Assembly (NCBI GenBank): GCA_902773265.1 | Contig: CACYDZ010000276.1 | Span: 1 to 11,877, forward strand | Direction of reading: 5' to 3' | DNA length: 11,877 nucleotides | Source: an uncultured Ruminococcus sp. | Lineage (GTDB): Bacteria; Bacillota; Clostridia; Oscillospirales; Acutalibacteraceae | Shown here: piece by piece, positions 1 to 7,652 of the stretch | How positions within the stretch are numbered: position 1 is the stretch's first letter | Layout of the letters: each line of letters opens with the position of its first letter | Notes under the pieces: model-generated | What the model was told of the DNA's origin: nothing | Database searches by the model: none | The model's input: only the letters and a program-made list of their open reading frames with translations | Translations under genes and position numbers: made by a program

Positions 1-34
1 GATGTTACTGAACAATTTAAACTAAATTATTACA

Positions 35-73
35 GCAAACAGGCAAGGAATCTGATATTCCTTGCCTGTTTGC
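35..73 (-). terminator. Long hairpin terminator downstream of tRNA-fMet
   Basis: A perfect 17-bp inverted repeat (35-51 with 57-73) encloses a 5-nt loop, CTGAT. It lies 10 bp beyond the 3' end of the minus-strand tRNA. On the minus strand it is followed by AT-rich sequence (TGTAATAATTT) rather than a pure U-run, and on the plus strand by ATAATTTTA. It may therefore terminate in both directions, serving also a plus-strand gene left of the window. The stem is plain in the sequence; the terminator role is inferred. Confidence 0.65.
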
Positions 74-83
74 ATAATTTTAC

Positions 84-159
<76 letters not shown>

Positions 160-193
160 ATATAAATTTTGCCGTATCTCTAACAGCTACTAT

Positions 194-222
194 ATTATAT
201 TACGCTTTGATGGAAATGTCAA
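194..222 (-). promoter_or_regulatory. Consensus sigma-A promoter of tRNA-fMet
   Basis: On the minus strand a perfect TTGACA (217-222) is separated by exactly 17 nt from a perfect TATAAT (194-199). Transcription would start near 187, about 28 nt before the mature tRNA 5' end. A full consensus match suits a heavily transcribed stable RNA. Confidence 0.88.
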
Positions 223-273
223 TACTTATTTTAAAATATTTTGCTGTTTTTATATATTAACTGTTTTCTTTTA

Positions 274-302
274 TTGACACATCAAACTTATTGTGATATA
301 TT
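274..302 (+). promoter_or_regulatory. Promoter of the glycosyltransferase gene
   Basis: TTGACA (274-279), a 17-nt spacer and TATATT (297-302), with a TG one base upstream of the -10 (extended -10). The predicted start near 309 gives a leader of about 30 nt carrying the AGGAGGG ribosome site at 323-329. It is divergent from the tRNA promoter, with about 50 bp between the two -35 boxes. Confidence 0.8.
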
Positions 303-338
303 GAAATAGAATTTATCATTTCAGGAGGGTCATATACA

Positions 339-1157
339 TTGAGTGAGGTTCAGGAGAAAATTCCTAAAGTAATCCATTACTGTTGGTTCGGACGAGGAGA
401 AAGACCGCAGATTATCAAAGATTGTATGAAGTCGTGGAAAGAACAATGTCCTGATTATGAAATTATCGAATGGAATGAAGATAATTTTGATATCAACTAC
501 TGTCAGTACACGAAAGATGCCTACAATGCCAAAAAGTATGCGTTTGTATCTGATGTAGCAAGACTTTGGATAATTTACCATTATGGTGGAACTTATCTCG
601 ATACAGATGTAGAACTGAAAACATCGCTTGATGAACTTTCGAAGAATTACGCATGGTTTGCATCTGATACAGCAATTCATGTCAATACAGGAATGGGGTT
701 TGCATCTGTCAAGGGGAATAAGCTGATAAAGGCTATTCTTGACGATTATAACAACCGTCAGTATGATATGACCTCCTGTGTGATTCTCAATACGAAAATT
801 ATAAAAGAATGTTTACCGCAGATTGAATATTTTGATAAAACACAAGTAGTAGACGGTATTAAGTTTTTGGGATTTAAGGATTATGGTCTTTATGCCAGAC
901 ATATTTATACTTCTACCTATCTTGATGAAAAGCAGAAAAAAGAAAAAGAAAAGAAACGCCGTCAGCCTAAATGGTATCGGGTATTCAAATGGAAAGTTTT
1001 CTGTAAAATGCAGCACCCGAAGTTGATGAAATATGCCGAAACACATAACAATTTTCTTTCCAAATTCTATATGTTTTTTGTATTTGATGCATGGTACGGT
1101 GGGTTTAAAAGATGGTTTGAGCTTATCGGCGGAAAGCTCAAAAAACGCAGGAATTAA
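339..1157 (+). CDS. GT32-like (capsular polysaccharide/OCH1-type) glycosyltransferase
   Basis: This is a 272-residue protein of the nucleotide-sugar-dependent glycosyltransferase DXD superfamily (Gly_transf_sug, GT32-like). It is expected to transfer a sugar onto a cell-surface glycan or glycolipid at the cytoplasmic face of the membrane. The family signature is clear: IPKVIHYCWFG at residues 8-18, SDVARLWIIYHYGGTYLDTD at 71-90, and the metal/nucleotide-sugar-binding DTD at 88-90. No signal peptide is visible. Residues 197-215 are very rich in Lys and Arg, followed by an aromatic C-terminus, which could bind the membrane. The start is TTG at 339, set by AGGAGGG at 323-329 (9-nt spacing). It has its own promoter and is alone on this strand until rsgA, so it is not in an evident polysaccharide operon. 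Donor and acceptor cannot be read from the sequence. Confidence 0.85.
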   Translation: MSEVQEKIPKVIHYCWFGRGERPQIIKDCMKSWKEQCPDYEIIEWNEDNFDINYCQYTKDAYNAKKYAFVSDVARLWIIYHYGGTYLDTDVELKTSLDELSKNYAWFASDTAIHVNTGMGFASVKGNKLIKAILDDYNNRQYDMTSCVILNTKIIKECLPQIEYFDKTQVVDGIKFLGFKDYGLYARHIYTSTYLDEKQKKEKEKKRRQPKWYRVFKWKVFCKMQHPKLMKYAETHNNFLSKFYMFFVFDAWYGGFKRWFELIGGKLKKRRN

Positions 1158-1189
1158 AGGGTGTTATCAGATTATAATACAGACGAGCT

Positions 1190-1356
1190 TTCGCCCCTTG
1201 ACCTTGCAAACTTTCCCCAAAAAGTTTGATAATCAATCCGAAGGCAGTGAGCCATAAAAATTTTTTGTCTATTTTTTTCAAAAAAAGAAAAGGCATAGCC
1301 TTTTTCGGCGGGGAAAATCGCTTGTAGAGATTCTATTTTTAAAGACGGCACCCTTA
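1190..1356 (-). repeat. Dispersed two-palindrome repeat, copy A (inverted relative to C)
   Basis: The glycosyltransferase-rsgA gap is largely filled by this element. Positions 1228-1269 match the reverse complement of 11775-11816 at 38 of 42 bases (core CAATCCGAA, then AGTGAGCCATAAAA). It contains small palindromes: AAACTTT/AAAGTTT around 1208-1226, a T-run/A-run pair at about 1270-1287, and a perfect 7-bp hairpin AAAAGGC-ATA-GCCTTTT at 1288-1304. The last piece recurs in copy B. No coding capacity is convincing, and no clear promoter for rsgA is visible here. Confidence 0.7.
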
Positions 1357-1376
1357 AACGATAAGGAGTGAAATTG

Positions 1377-2261
1377 ATGGAGGAAAAATCAGGTATCATT
1401 ATAAGATTGCTGGGCGGGTTTTATTATGTGGAAACAGAAAACAGTGTCGTAGAATGTAAAGCAAGAGGTGTATTCCGTAAAAGAGGACTGGCTCCTGTTG
1501 TTGGAGATAGAGTGAAGATAGATATTCCAAAAGACGGTTATGCCAGTATCAAAGAAATTCTTCCACGCAAAAATAAACTTGTTCGTCCTGCGGTTGCCAA
1601 TATTGATAAACTGGTCATTGTATCTTCTGTATGTGACCCTGTTCCCAATTTCTTTATCATTGATAAAATGACCGCCACAGCTGTTCATAAAAATATTGAA
1701 CCTGTCATTGTCTTTTCTAAAACAGATTTACGCTCAGGTGAAGCATATCAGAAAATTTATGACAATTCGGGAATAAAGACAGTATTGTTTTCTTCACAGA
1801 ACGGCAATGGTGCAGAGGAAATACGGCAGTTGATTGATAATCATATTGTCGCTTTTACAGGAAATTCAGGGGTGGGAAAATCAACCTTGTTGAATTATCT
1901 TTTTCCGAACTTTGCTGTTGAAACCGGAGATATCAGTAAAAAACTCGGTCGTGGCAGGCATACTACACGCAGTGTAGAATTATATAAAACAGAAAACGGT
2001 TATGTTGCCGATACGCCGGGATTTTCTACGGTAGATTTGGAAAGATATGAACTGATTGATAAAGAGGATATACAATATTGTTTTCCCGAATTTAAAGAGT
2101 ATATCAATACCTGTCAGTTCAGTTCATGCCATCATGTGTGTGAAAAAGGGTGCAGGATTATTGAAGCTGTCAAAGATGGTAAAATCAATCCCTCCCGGCA
2201 TAACAGCTATGTAGAGATGTATAATGAGGTAAAGGATATTAAAGAATGGCAGAAAAAATAA
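1377..2261 (+). CDS. rsgA: Ribosome small-subunit-dependent GTPase RsgA (YloQ/YjeQ)
   Basis: RsgA is a circularly permuted GTPase that binds the 30S subunit, checks its late maturation, and leaves on GTP hydrolysis. All the hallmarks are present in permuted order in 294 residues: an N-terminal OB-fold (about 1-70), G4 as SKTD (114-117, the Firmicute variant of NKxD), P-loop GNSGVGKS (162-169), switch GRGRHTT (191-197) and G3 DTPG (212-215). The C-terminal zinc knuckle is C246-x4-C251-x-H253-x5-C259. An in-frame GTG lies at 1368, but it overlaps the AAGGAG ribosome site (1363-1368). The ATG at 1377, 8 nt after that site, is therefore chosen. It overlaps thiN by 16 nt. An rsgA-thiN neighbourhood is common in Firmicutes; the usual rpe between them and the prkC/prpC genes upstream are absent here. 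Confidence 0.96.
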   Translation: MEEKSGIIIRLLGGFYYVETENSVVECKARGVFRKRGLAPVVGDRVKIDIPKDGYASIKEILPRKNKLVRPAVANIDKLVIVSSVCDPVPNFFIIDKMTATAVHKNIEPVIVFSKTDLRSGEAYQKIYDNSGIKTVLFSSQNGNGAEEIRQLIDNHIVAFTGNSGVGKSTLLNYLFPNFAVETGDISKKLGRGRHTTRSVELYKTENGYVADTPGFSTVDLERYELIDKEDIQYCFPEFKEYINTCQFSSCHHVCEKGCRIIEAVKDGKINPSRHNSYVEMYNEVKDIKEWQKK

Positions 2262-2893
2262 GAAGATGTGTGATTATAGGAGCATCTCCGCAGGGAAATG
2301 ATGAATTTATTCGTCATATGATTTTGGAGAATGATTTTGTGATATGTGCCGACGGCGGTCTGGATATTGCGTTAAAAGCAGATATTATTCCTGATATACT
2401 GATAGGGGATTTTGACAGTATGCCAGAGAAACGGTTAAAACAATGTGAAAATATCAGAACAGTTGTACTTCCTGTTGAAAAGGACGATACAGATACTGTG
2501 TTCTGTATAAGATACGGGATAGAACAAGGATATCAAAATTTTCTGTTGTTGGGAGTGACCGGTGGACGCTTTGACCATACTTATGCCAATTTACACTTGC
2601 TGAAATATCTTTCAAAACGAAACTGTCAAGGAATGATTGCAGACGAACATACACAGATTTTTTATACGGAAAGTCAGTTTGTTCTGAAAAATGAAAAAGG
2701 TAAGACGGTTTCTATATTACCGTTTGGGTGCGAAAGTGCAACAGTGAGTTTGTCTGGGTTTAAGTATGAGGCAGAACATCTGATTATGTGTGCTGATTTT
2801 CCGATAGGGACAAGTAATATTGTGACTTCTGACAACGGTAAAATTGTTGTACATCAAGGAGGAGTGCTGATTATTGTCAATGCTATCATCTGA
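2246..2893 (+). CDS. thiN: Thiamine pyrophosphokinase
   Basis: The 215-residue cytosolic enzyme transfers pyrophosphate from ATP to thiamine, making the cofactor thiamine diphosphate. Family motifs in order are ADGG (35-38), the metal/nucleotide-binding GDFDS (54-58), EKDDTD (78-83), GGRFDH (106-111) and the thiamine-site GTSN (188-191). The N-terminal alpha/beta catalytic domain and C-terminal beta domain are both complete, and the length is normal. It starts inside the end of rsgA (16-nt overlap), so translation is probably coupled. No TPP riboswitch element is visible upstream, and expression should follow rsgA. A 60-nt gap separates it from the next gene, with no hairpin terminator, so cotranscription downstream is possible. 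Confidence 0.95.
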   Translation: MAEKIRRCVIIGASPQGNDEFIRHMILENDFVICADGGLDIALKADIIPDILIGDFDSMPEKRLKQCENIRTVVLPVEKDDTDTVFCIRYGIEQGYQNFLLLGVTGGRFDHTYANLHLLKYLSKRNCQGMIADEHTQIFYTESQFVLKNEKGKTVSILPFGCESATVSLSGFKYEAEHLIMCADFPIGTSNIVTSDNGKIVVHQGGVLIIVNAII

Positions 2894-2953
2894 TTATAGA
2901 TTTCAGACATTGTAGTGAAAATTAAATCATTCAGATAAAAAAGGAGAAATGTT

Positions 2954-4552
2954 ATGAAAAACATCAGTAAAAAATTTTATCAATATGTGGAAGGCACGCA
3001 AGGAATACTACTTATCTTATATTCTGTCTTTATTTTTTCTGCAAATATTATTATCAGTCAATATTTTTCGATAAGTTATTTCTTGGTTTATTTTGTATTT
3101 GTTGTTTTACTGGCAATTCTTATTTGTACGCTCGCTATCAGATATTTATCAAAAAAAGAAATCAGAAGTTGTCGGTCAAATCTGAAATTGCTGAAAAATT
3201 CACGGTTAAGGAAATTTATATTTTTTCTTATTCCGTTCAGTCTGTGTTTAATTTATTTTTTTGCATGGAATCCCGGTGCATTTTCACCTGATGCAATCGC
3301 ACAGTGTGTACAGGCGTGGGAAAATAATTATAATGATTGGCATCCTGTGATTGATACACTGATTTTTTTTAAATTACCTTTGCTGTTTTCCAGAGGGTGG
3401 GTAAGTTCTGTTTTATTATTTCAAATGATATGTTTTTCTTGTGTATTTGCATATGTGATAGATGTTATTTATCAACATACAAATGTGACTTATACATTGC
3501 TGTCAGCAATATTTATCTTAGGAAACCCTCAGACGGGATTTTTTGTGGCATTCCCCAGTAAAGATGTTTCATTTTCTATGGGTATTTTATTGCTGGTTTC
3601 CTATGCTTTACAAATATATTTTTCACATGGAAAATGGATATATAATAAGGGAAATATGGTATTATTTATCATCGTTTCAGCATTGACTACATTATTCAGA
3701 CATAATGCCTTACTGTTTACTGTTCCGTTTCTTTTTGCTGTTTGTCTTTGTTTTGAGAAAAGAAAAATAATAAGTGTCTGTTTGGGAATTATATTACTTA
3801 TTACCGGAATTAAAATTCCTTTGTATTCTCTGTTGAATGTTCAACAGCCTGGTGATAGGCAGACTGAAATGTTAGGATTACCGATGAATGTTATTGCTGC
3901 AGTCGTTTCTTATGACCCTGAGAGTATAGATGATGAAATTAAAGAATTTGCCTATAAAATTACTCCTAAAGAGAATTGGAGTTTATTTCAGTATGGGTCA
4001 TTCAATAACATCAAAGATAAATTGACAGATAATAACGGAAATATTATAAAAACCAATAAACGGATTATTGAAGAATACGGTTCTAAAAAAGTGCTTTCCA
4101 TGATGTTTCGATGTTTTAAAAATTCTCCCAAAATATCAACGATTGCCCTTATAGAGTTGACCAAATATACTTATACGATTTGTAATGACTATGAACCGTT
4201 TGTTTTATTCAATCCGGAATACAGATATCACAGTTTACCTTATCATGAAAATATAATCCTGCAAAATATTTGTAAAGGCTACAACAATTTTGCGACTAAA
4301 ACATTTCCGCATATTTTTATGTGTTTGGGATTGATGCATTGGATTTTAATTGCAGTTGTTTTAGCCGAATATAAATCGAATAAATCTCACTTTTGGAAAA
4401 AGATATTTTTTATTGTTCCAATATTTTGCAATAATTTTGGAACAACATTATTACTCACAGGCAATAAAGACAGTTTCAGGTTCTTTTATTACACATTTTT
4501 AGTAATCCCCTTGTTATTGATTATTATCTATAAAAAACCTGAAGTGGATTAA
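2954..4552 (+). CDS. DUF6020-like polytopic membrane protein
   Basis: This 532-residue integral membrane protein has roughly 11-12 hydrophobic helices (for example 17-35, 40-62, 88-103, 151-172, 180-198, 206-223, 234-246, 253-267, 272-290, 455-472, 483-500 and 510-526). A large polar segment (about 296-452) probably lies outside the membrane. Recognisable family elements are NPGAFSPDAIAQ (106-117), DWHPVIDT (128-135), PSKD (201-204) and FRHNALL (248-254). I associate this pattern with DUF6020, whose members look like GT-C fold sugar transferases with short acidic motifs in an outer loop. The substrate is unknown, and the GT-C reading is inference. The ATG at 2954 follows AAGGAG (2941-2946). 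It may be cotranscribed with rsgA-thiN. It is notably AT-rich, with many rare-looking A/T-ending codons, and no terminator is obvious after it. Confidence 0.7.
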   Translation: MKNISKKFYQYVEGTQGILLILYSVFIFSANIIISQYFSISYFLVYFVFVVLLAILICTLAIRYLSKKEIRSCRSNLKLLKNSRLRKFIFFLIPFSLCLIYFFAWNPGAFSPDAIAQCVQAWENNYNDWHPVIDTLIFFKLPLLFSRGWVSSVLLFQMICFSCVFAYVIDVIYQHTNVTYTLLSAIFILGNPQTGFFVAFPSKDVSFSMGILLLVSYALQIYFSHGKWIYNKGNMVLFIIVSALTTLFRHNALLFTVPFLFAVCLCFEKRKIISVCLGIILLITGIKIPLYSLLNVQQPGDRQTEMLGLPMNVIAAVVSYDPESIDDEIKEFAYKITPKENWSLFQYGSFNNIKDKLTDNNGNIIKTNKRIIEEYGSKKVLSMMFRCFKNSPKISTIALIELTKYTYTICNDYEPFVLFNPEYRYHSLPYHENIILQNICKGYNNFATKTFPHIFMCLGLMHWILIAVVLAEYKSNKSHFWKKIFFIVPIFCNNFGTTLLLTGNKDSFRFFYYTFLVIPLLLIIIYKKPEVD

Positions 4553-4676
4553 ATACCTGTTCTTTGTTTGTGAAAATATCACCGGTTTTCAGTCTTTAAT
4601 TCTTTTAATTATATCAGATTTGTTGCTCAGACAATATATACTCTGAATTTTAAAAAGTTGGAAACAGGTGGAAAAA

Positions 4677-4799
4677 ATGCAAAGCGAAAAAATGATTATG
4701 ATTTCTGATTTTCCAAACCATATCGTTAAAATATTTTTAAGCAAGTTATATAAAATATTGTTTAGCGTTTTGTGGAAATCACGAAAAAAATACTTTTAA
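4677..4799 (+). CDS. Possible small cationic protein (40 aa)
   Basis: A short open frame starts with ATG at 4677 behind AGGTGG (4666-4671, 5-nt spacing). It stops one base before the -35 box of the secD promoter. Residues 14-40 alternate hydrophobic and Lys/Arg positions (KIFLSKLYKILFSVLWKSRK), so they could form an amphipathic, membrane-binding helix. I recognise no family. There is no convincing promoter of its own. The sequence is AT-rich, where chance frames with good-looking ribosome sites do occur. It is reported because the 381-bp gap before secD otherwise holds no gene upstream of the promoter. Confidence 0.25.
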   Translation: MQSEKMIMISDFPNHIVKIFLSKLYKILFSVLWKSRKKYF

Positions 4800-4828
4800 T
4801 TGACATTTATCTTTGAAAAATATATAAT
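4800..4828 (+). promoter_or_regulatory. Consensus sigma-A promoter of secDF
   Basis: A perfect TTGACA (4800-4805), a 17-nt spacer and a perfect TATAAT (4823-4828). Transcription should start near 4835, leaving an untranslated leader of about 100 nt before secD. The full consensus match implies high basal expression of the export subunits. Confidence 0.88.
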
Positions 4829-4841
4829 TATTCTGTTATGG

Positions 4842-4899
4842 CTGTCTTAGAAAATGCGGCAGTAACGGAAAACATATGTGTTTCTGTATTTTCTGACAG
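4842..4899 (+). promoter_or_regulatory. Structured 5' leader of secD
   Basis: Within the predicted transcript, CTGTC (4842-4846) pairs with GACAG (4895-4899), and AGAAAAT (4849-4855) pairs with ATTTTCT (4888-4894). This makes a 12-bp stem with a TT bulge. Inside it a second stem pairs GAAAACA (4868-4874, one bulged A) with TGTTTC (4879-4884) around a TATG loop. The segment 4856-4867 stays unpaired. The hairpin ends 20 nt before the ribosome site GGAGG (4920-4924) and is not followed by a U-run, so it is not a terminator. It matches no riboswitch class I can name. Confidence 0.4.
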
Positions 4900-4933
4900 T
4901 GAGATAAAAATTCCGTAATGGAGGTTGTAAGAG

Positions 4934-6316
4934 TTGAAAAGAGTTGCAAGGCCCGTATTCTTCATCATTGCAATCTTTATCCTTGTGCTGAGTTATTTTG
5001 CTGTATTTGGTTTGCATACTCAGTATGGTGACTTTGACAAAGTTGTTATCAAAGGGATAAAGGATATCCGATGGGGAATAGACATTCGTGGTGGTGTGGA
5101 GGCTACATTCAAGCCGGCCGCAGGAGTAAATGCCACAGACGAGGAAATTGAAACGGCAAAAGCAGTTATTGAAACAAGACTGGTTTCCAATAACATTACA
5201 GACTATGAATTGTATGCTGATTTTTCCAACGACAGAATTATTGTCAGATTTCCTTGGAAAGAAACTGAAAAAGAATTTGACGCAAAGAAAGCTATTGAAG
5301 AAATTTCCGCAACAGCACAGCTGACATTCCGTCCGGGAAATTCCTATGCGTCACAGGATTTTGATGCCGACGGCAATCCTATCTACAAGACACCCACAGG
5401 AGAAACCGAAGAAATTCTCATGGATGGTACCAATATCGAACTGGCACAGCCGGGTCTGGACGGTACCAATTATATTGTTCAGCTGAAATTAAAAGATGCT
5501 TCTGTATTTGCCGACATCACCACAAAATATCTGCAAAAGACAGTTTCCATCTGGCTTGATGATATCATGATTTCCGCACCGAGTGTATCCCGTGTCATTT
5601 CCAACGGTGAAGCGTCCATTACAGGTCTGAAAGATGCGGAAGAAGCTCAGGATTTGGCAACAAAGATTAATGCGGGTGCATTGCCGTTCAAACTGGAAAC
5701 AGTCAGTTTTGGTTCAGTACACCCTACACTGGGAGAATCTGCACTGGTAGCGATGGCATATGCCGCAGTGGCTGCACTTATTTTCATGACCGTTTTCCTG
5801 ATTGTGATGTATAAACTTCCTGGTTTTATTGCCGTTCTGGCTTTGATGGGACAGCTTTCCCTTTCGATTGCGGCGGTTTCAGGATTGTTTACCGTTATTC
5901 CAAGTTTCACCATGACTTTACCCGGTATTGCCGGTATGATACTCTCGATAGGTATGGGTGCTGACGCTAATATCATCACCGCCGAAAGAGTAAGAGAAGA
6001 AATCAGAGCGGGTAAAACCATTGACGGTGCTGTTATGACAGGTACAAAAGGTTCATTCTGGGCAATTTTTGACGGTAATATCACGGTCATCATTGTTGCG
6101 ATTATCCTGTTGCTGGTATTCGGGCCTGTCAATCTGTTGTCAGCCATTTTCGGGCCTTCCACCACAGGTACGATTTACTCATTCGGTTATACCCTGCTTG
6201 TCGGTGTTATCGCCAACTTTATCATGGGTGTTGCAGCGTCAAGATTAATGTTGAAATCCGCATCAGGAATGAAATTCCTGCGTAAAAAATGGTTGTTTGG
6301 AGGTAACGGTAAATAA
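4934..6316 (+). CDS. secD: Protein translocase subunit SecD
   Basis: SecD partners SecF in the membrane-embedded, proton-driven accessory of the SecYEG channel. It pulls exported proteins out on the extracytoplasmic side. In 460 residues it has a first membrane helix (about 7-28) and the D-x-RGG region (GIDIRGG, 48-54). The extracytoplasmic P1/P4 domain follows (about 60-262), ending in INAGALP (245-251), then five C-terminal helices (about 268-440). GMGADANI (340-347) carries the conserved transmembrane Asp of the proton path. Translation starts at TTG 4934, supported by GGAGG at 4920-4924. Its TAA overlaps the secF ATG by one base, so translation is coupled. Separate secD and secF genes contrast with the fused secDF of bacilli. 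No yajC is present in the window. Confidence 0.96.
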   Translation: MKRVARPVFFIIAIFILVLSYFAVFGLHTQYGDFDKVVIKGIKDIRWGIDIRGGVEATFKPAAGVNATDEEIETAKAVIETRLVSNNITDYELYADFSNDRIIVRFPWKETEKEFDAKKAIEEISATAQLTFRPGNSYASQDFDADGNPIYKTPTGETEEILMDGTNIELAQPGLDGTNYIVQLKLKDASVFADITTKYLQKTVSIWLDDIMISAPSVSRVISNGEASITGLKDAEEAQDLATKINAGALPFKLETVSFGSVHPTLGESALVAMAYAAVAALIFMTVFLIVMYKLPGFIAVLALMGQLSLSIAAVSGLFTVIPSFTMTLPGIAGMILSIGMGADANIITAERVREEIRAGKTIDGAVMTGTKGSFWAIFDGNITVIIVAIILLLVFGPVNLLSAIFGPSTTGTIYSFGYTLLVGVIANFIMGVAASRLMLKSASGMKFLRKKWLFGGNGK

Positions 6317-7287
6317 TGAAAAAGATACTCAATTTTACGGGAACTTCTAAAATTTTCTTTTCGATTTCCATTGTGATTTTTGTGATAGGGATTATCTGTA
6401 ACTGTATTTTCGGTACGACGCTGGATATCCAGTTCACAGGTGGTACTATTTTACAGTACAATTACATAGGCGATATAGACAAGGCAAAAATGCAGTCACT
6501 GATACAAAAAGAAACGGCTGACACAGTTACTTTCAACACAAGCGAAAATATTACCGTAACGGAGGACGGAACTCAGTTACAGAACGGTTATCTTCTTGCA
6601 GTACAGTTTTCAGGAAAGAATACCATTACTCCTGAAGTGATGGATAATGTCACTAAAACATTACAGAAAAATTTTTCCAAAAATGAATTTAAAATGTTGG
6701 ACTCACAGTCGGTAGAATCTTCTATGGGCTGGAAATTCTTTCTGAAATGTATTGTTGCTGTGGCGATTGCTTGTGTGCTGATGATGATTTTTGTTGCTAT
6801 CCGTTTCCAGAAAATCGGAGGCTGGTCAGCAGGTGTCATGGCGTTGGTAGCCTTGTTCCACGATGTGCTGATGATTTACTTTACCTTTGTGATTTTCAGA
6901 ATGCCACTTGACAGTAACTTTATTGCCGTAACATTGATGATTCTGGGTTACTCTCTTAACGATACCATTGTCATTTACGACAGGGTAAGAGAAAACAGAA
7001 ACCGTATGGGCGGTAAGAAAATTGACTTTGATGTTCTCTTCAACAAGAGTGCTACACAGGTATTCCGAAGAACGGTATGTACATCTATTACCACACTGGC
7101 AGCTATTCTGGCGGTATTTGTTTTTGCGTTGGTATTCAATATTAAGTCGGTTGTTACCTTTGCCTTGCCGATGATGATAGGTGTTGTTTCAGGTTGTTAT
7201 TCATCCATCTGTATTGCAGGACCTTTGTGGGTAATGTGGCAGAAACACAAGCTGAACAAAAAATCTGTTTCTAACAAGAAAAAATAA
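6316..7287 (+). CDS. secF: Protein translocase subunit SecF
   Basis: SecF is the second half of the SecDF translocation motor. Its 323 residues show an N-terminal helix (about 12-33), the D-x-x-FTGG element (37-43), an extracytoplasmic domain (about 45-135), and five C-terminal helices (about 140-160, 168-195, 200-222, 255-275, 278-302). The signature MILGYSLNDTIVIYDRVREN (208-227) is intact and includes the Asp expected to join proton transfer. FRRTVCTSITTLAAI (250-264) is also typical. The tail is Lys-rich and cytoplasmic. The start codon shares an A with the secD stop, and GGAGGT lies just upstream inside secD. A strong terminator follows the stop by 14 nt, closing a two-gene secD-secF operon. 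Confidence 0.96.
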   Translation: MKKILNFTGTSKIFFSISIVIFVIGIICNCIFGTTLDIQFTGGTILQYNYIGDIDKAKMQSLIQKETADTVTFNTSENITVTEDGTQLQNGYLLAVQFSGKNTITPEVMDNVTKTLQKNFSKNEFKMLDSQSVESSMGWKFFLKCIVAVAIACVLMMIFVAIRFQKIGGWSAGVMALVALFHDVLMIYFTFVIFRMPLDSNFIAVTLMILGYSLNDTIVIYDRVRENRNRMGGKKIDFDVLFNKSATQVFRRTVCTSITTLAAILAVFVFALVFNIKSVVTFALPMMIGVVSGCYSSICIAGPLWVMWQKHKLNKKSVSNKKK

Positions 7288-7301
7288 TTTTTCCGATAAA
7301 C

Positions 7302-7342
7302 AAAAAGTGGCGTATCTTTAAAAAGATATGTCACTTTTTTAA
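7302..7342 (+). terminator. Intrinsic terminator of secDF
   Basis: AAAAAGTGGCGTATCTTT pairs with AAAGATATGTCACTTTTT (7322-7339) through 18 positions, with two G:U wobbles. The 3' side ends in a run of six T. It sits 14 nt after the secF stop. The A-run before the stem could also allow some termination on the opposite strand. Confidence 0.88.
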
Positions 7343-7354
7343 TAACCGTTTTTT

Positions 7355-7545
7355 CAAACTTATTTTTTTCAAAAAAGTAAGCAAAAAACTTTCAAGACCC
7401 ACTTCACCCTGATTGCTCCACTAAGTGTCAGCTAAGACAATGAAAAGTTTTTGTCGAACTTTTTTCAAAAAGTTAAAGGCATAGTCTTTTGTATTGGGGA
7501 AAAATTGTTCTCGTTGATTTTGGGGCAAAGACCCTTGTGGGATTT
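7355..7545 (+). repeat. Dispersed two-palindrome repeat, copy B
   Basis: Same architecture as copy C and in the same orientation. The first palindrome is CTTATTTTTTT-C-AAAAAAGTAAG (7359-7381, one mismatch). It is followed by CAAAAAACTTT, a variable middle, GACAATGAAAAGTTTT, and a second palindrome AACTTTTT-TC-AAAAAGTT (7457-7474). It ends with AAAGGC-ATA-GTCTTT (7475-7489) and a GGGGAAAA tail as in copy A. The stem in copy A is AAAAGGC/GCCTTTT. Here one G:C pair has become G:U, so pairing is kept. A minus-strand open frame across it (7421-7681) is a by-product of the repeat. Confidence 0.65.
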
Positions 7546-7577
7546 TAAAGGGTGGTGGAAATTCTTTAACGCCCCAT

Positions 7578-7607
7578 AAAAAACAAAATCGGCGACAGCC
7601 GATTTTG
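7578..7607 (-). terminator. Intrinsic terminator, minus strand
   Basis: A perfect 10-bp stem (CAAAATCGGC 7584-7593 with GCCGATTTTG 7598-7607) has a 4-nt loop. On the minus strand it is followed directly by a run of T (plus-strand A-run 7578-7583). It is the first strong terminator downstream of the minus-strand YdcF-domain gene, about 280 nt past its stop, and may belong to that transcript or to an old mobile element. Confidence 0.75.
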
Positions 7608-7621
7608 GCATAAGTGAACGA

Positions 7622-7643
7622 CCCATTGTCTAAAGCCAATGGG
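7622..7643. repeat. Hairpin 1, loop complementary to hairpin 2
   Basis: A 7-bp stem CCCATTG/CAATGGG encloses the loop TCTAAAGC (7629-7636). The stretch GTCTAAAGCC (7628-7637) is the exact complement of GGCTTTAGAC (7763-7772) in the loop of the second hairpin. Read on the minus strand, this 22-mer is a diverged copy of 7758-7779, sharing CCCA, GGCTTTAGAC and TGGG. Confidence 0.6.
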
Positions 7644-7652
7644 CTTTCTGCT

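Noticed and set aside
1150..1260. TATAAT at 1173-1178 and TTGACC at 1198-1203 as an rsgA promoter
   Set aside because: Neither has a matching partner box at 16-18 nt; both are isolated matches in AT-rich sequence.
1368..1376. GTG or TTG as the rsgA start
   Set aside because: The GTG overlaps the AAGGAG ribosome site and the TTG is only 5 nt from it. The ATG at 1377 has the better spacing and codon.
1172..1399. 75-residue minus-strand frame over the glycosyltransferase-rsgA gap
   Set aside because: It spans repeat copy A and the rsgA start. It is a by-product of the repeat.
2894..2953. Terminator between thiN and the DUF6020-like gene
   Set aside because: No stem followed by a T-run is present, so an operon boundary cannot be claimed.
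5647..6165. 172-residue minus-strand open frame inside secD
   Set aside because: It lies entirely antisense to a well-conserved gene, has no ribosome site or family motif, and its Ile/Val/Pro-rich composition mirrors secD membrane codons.
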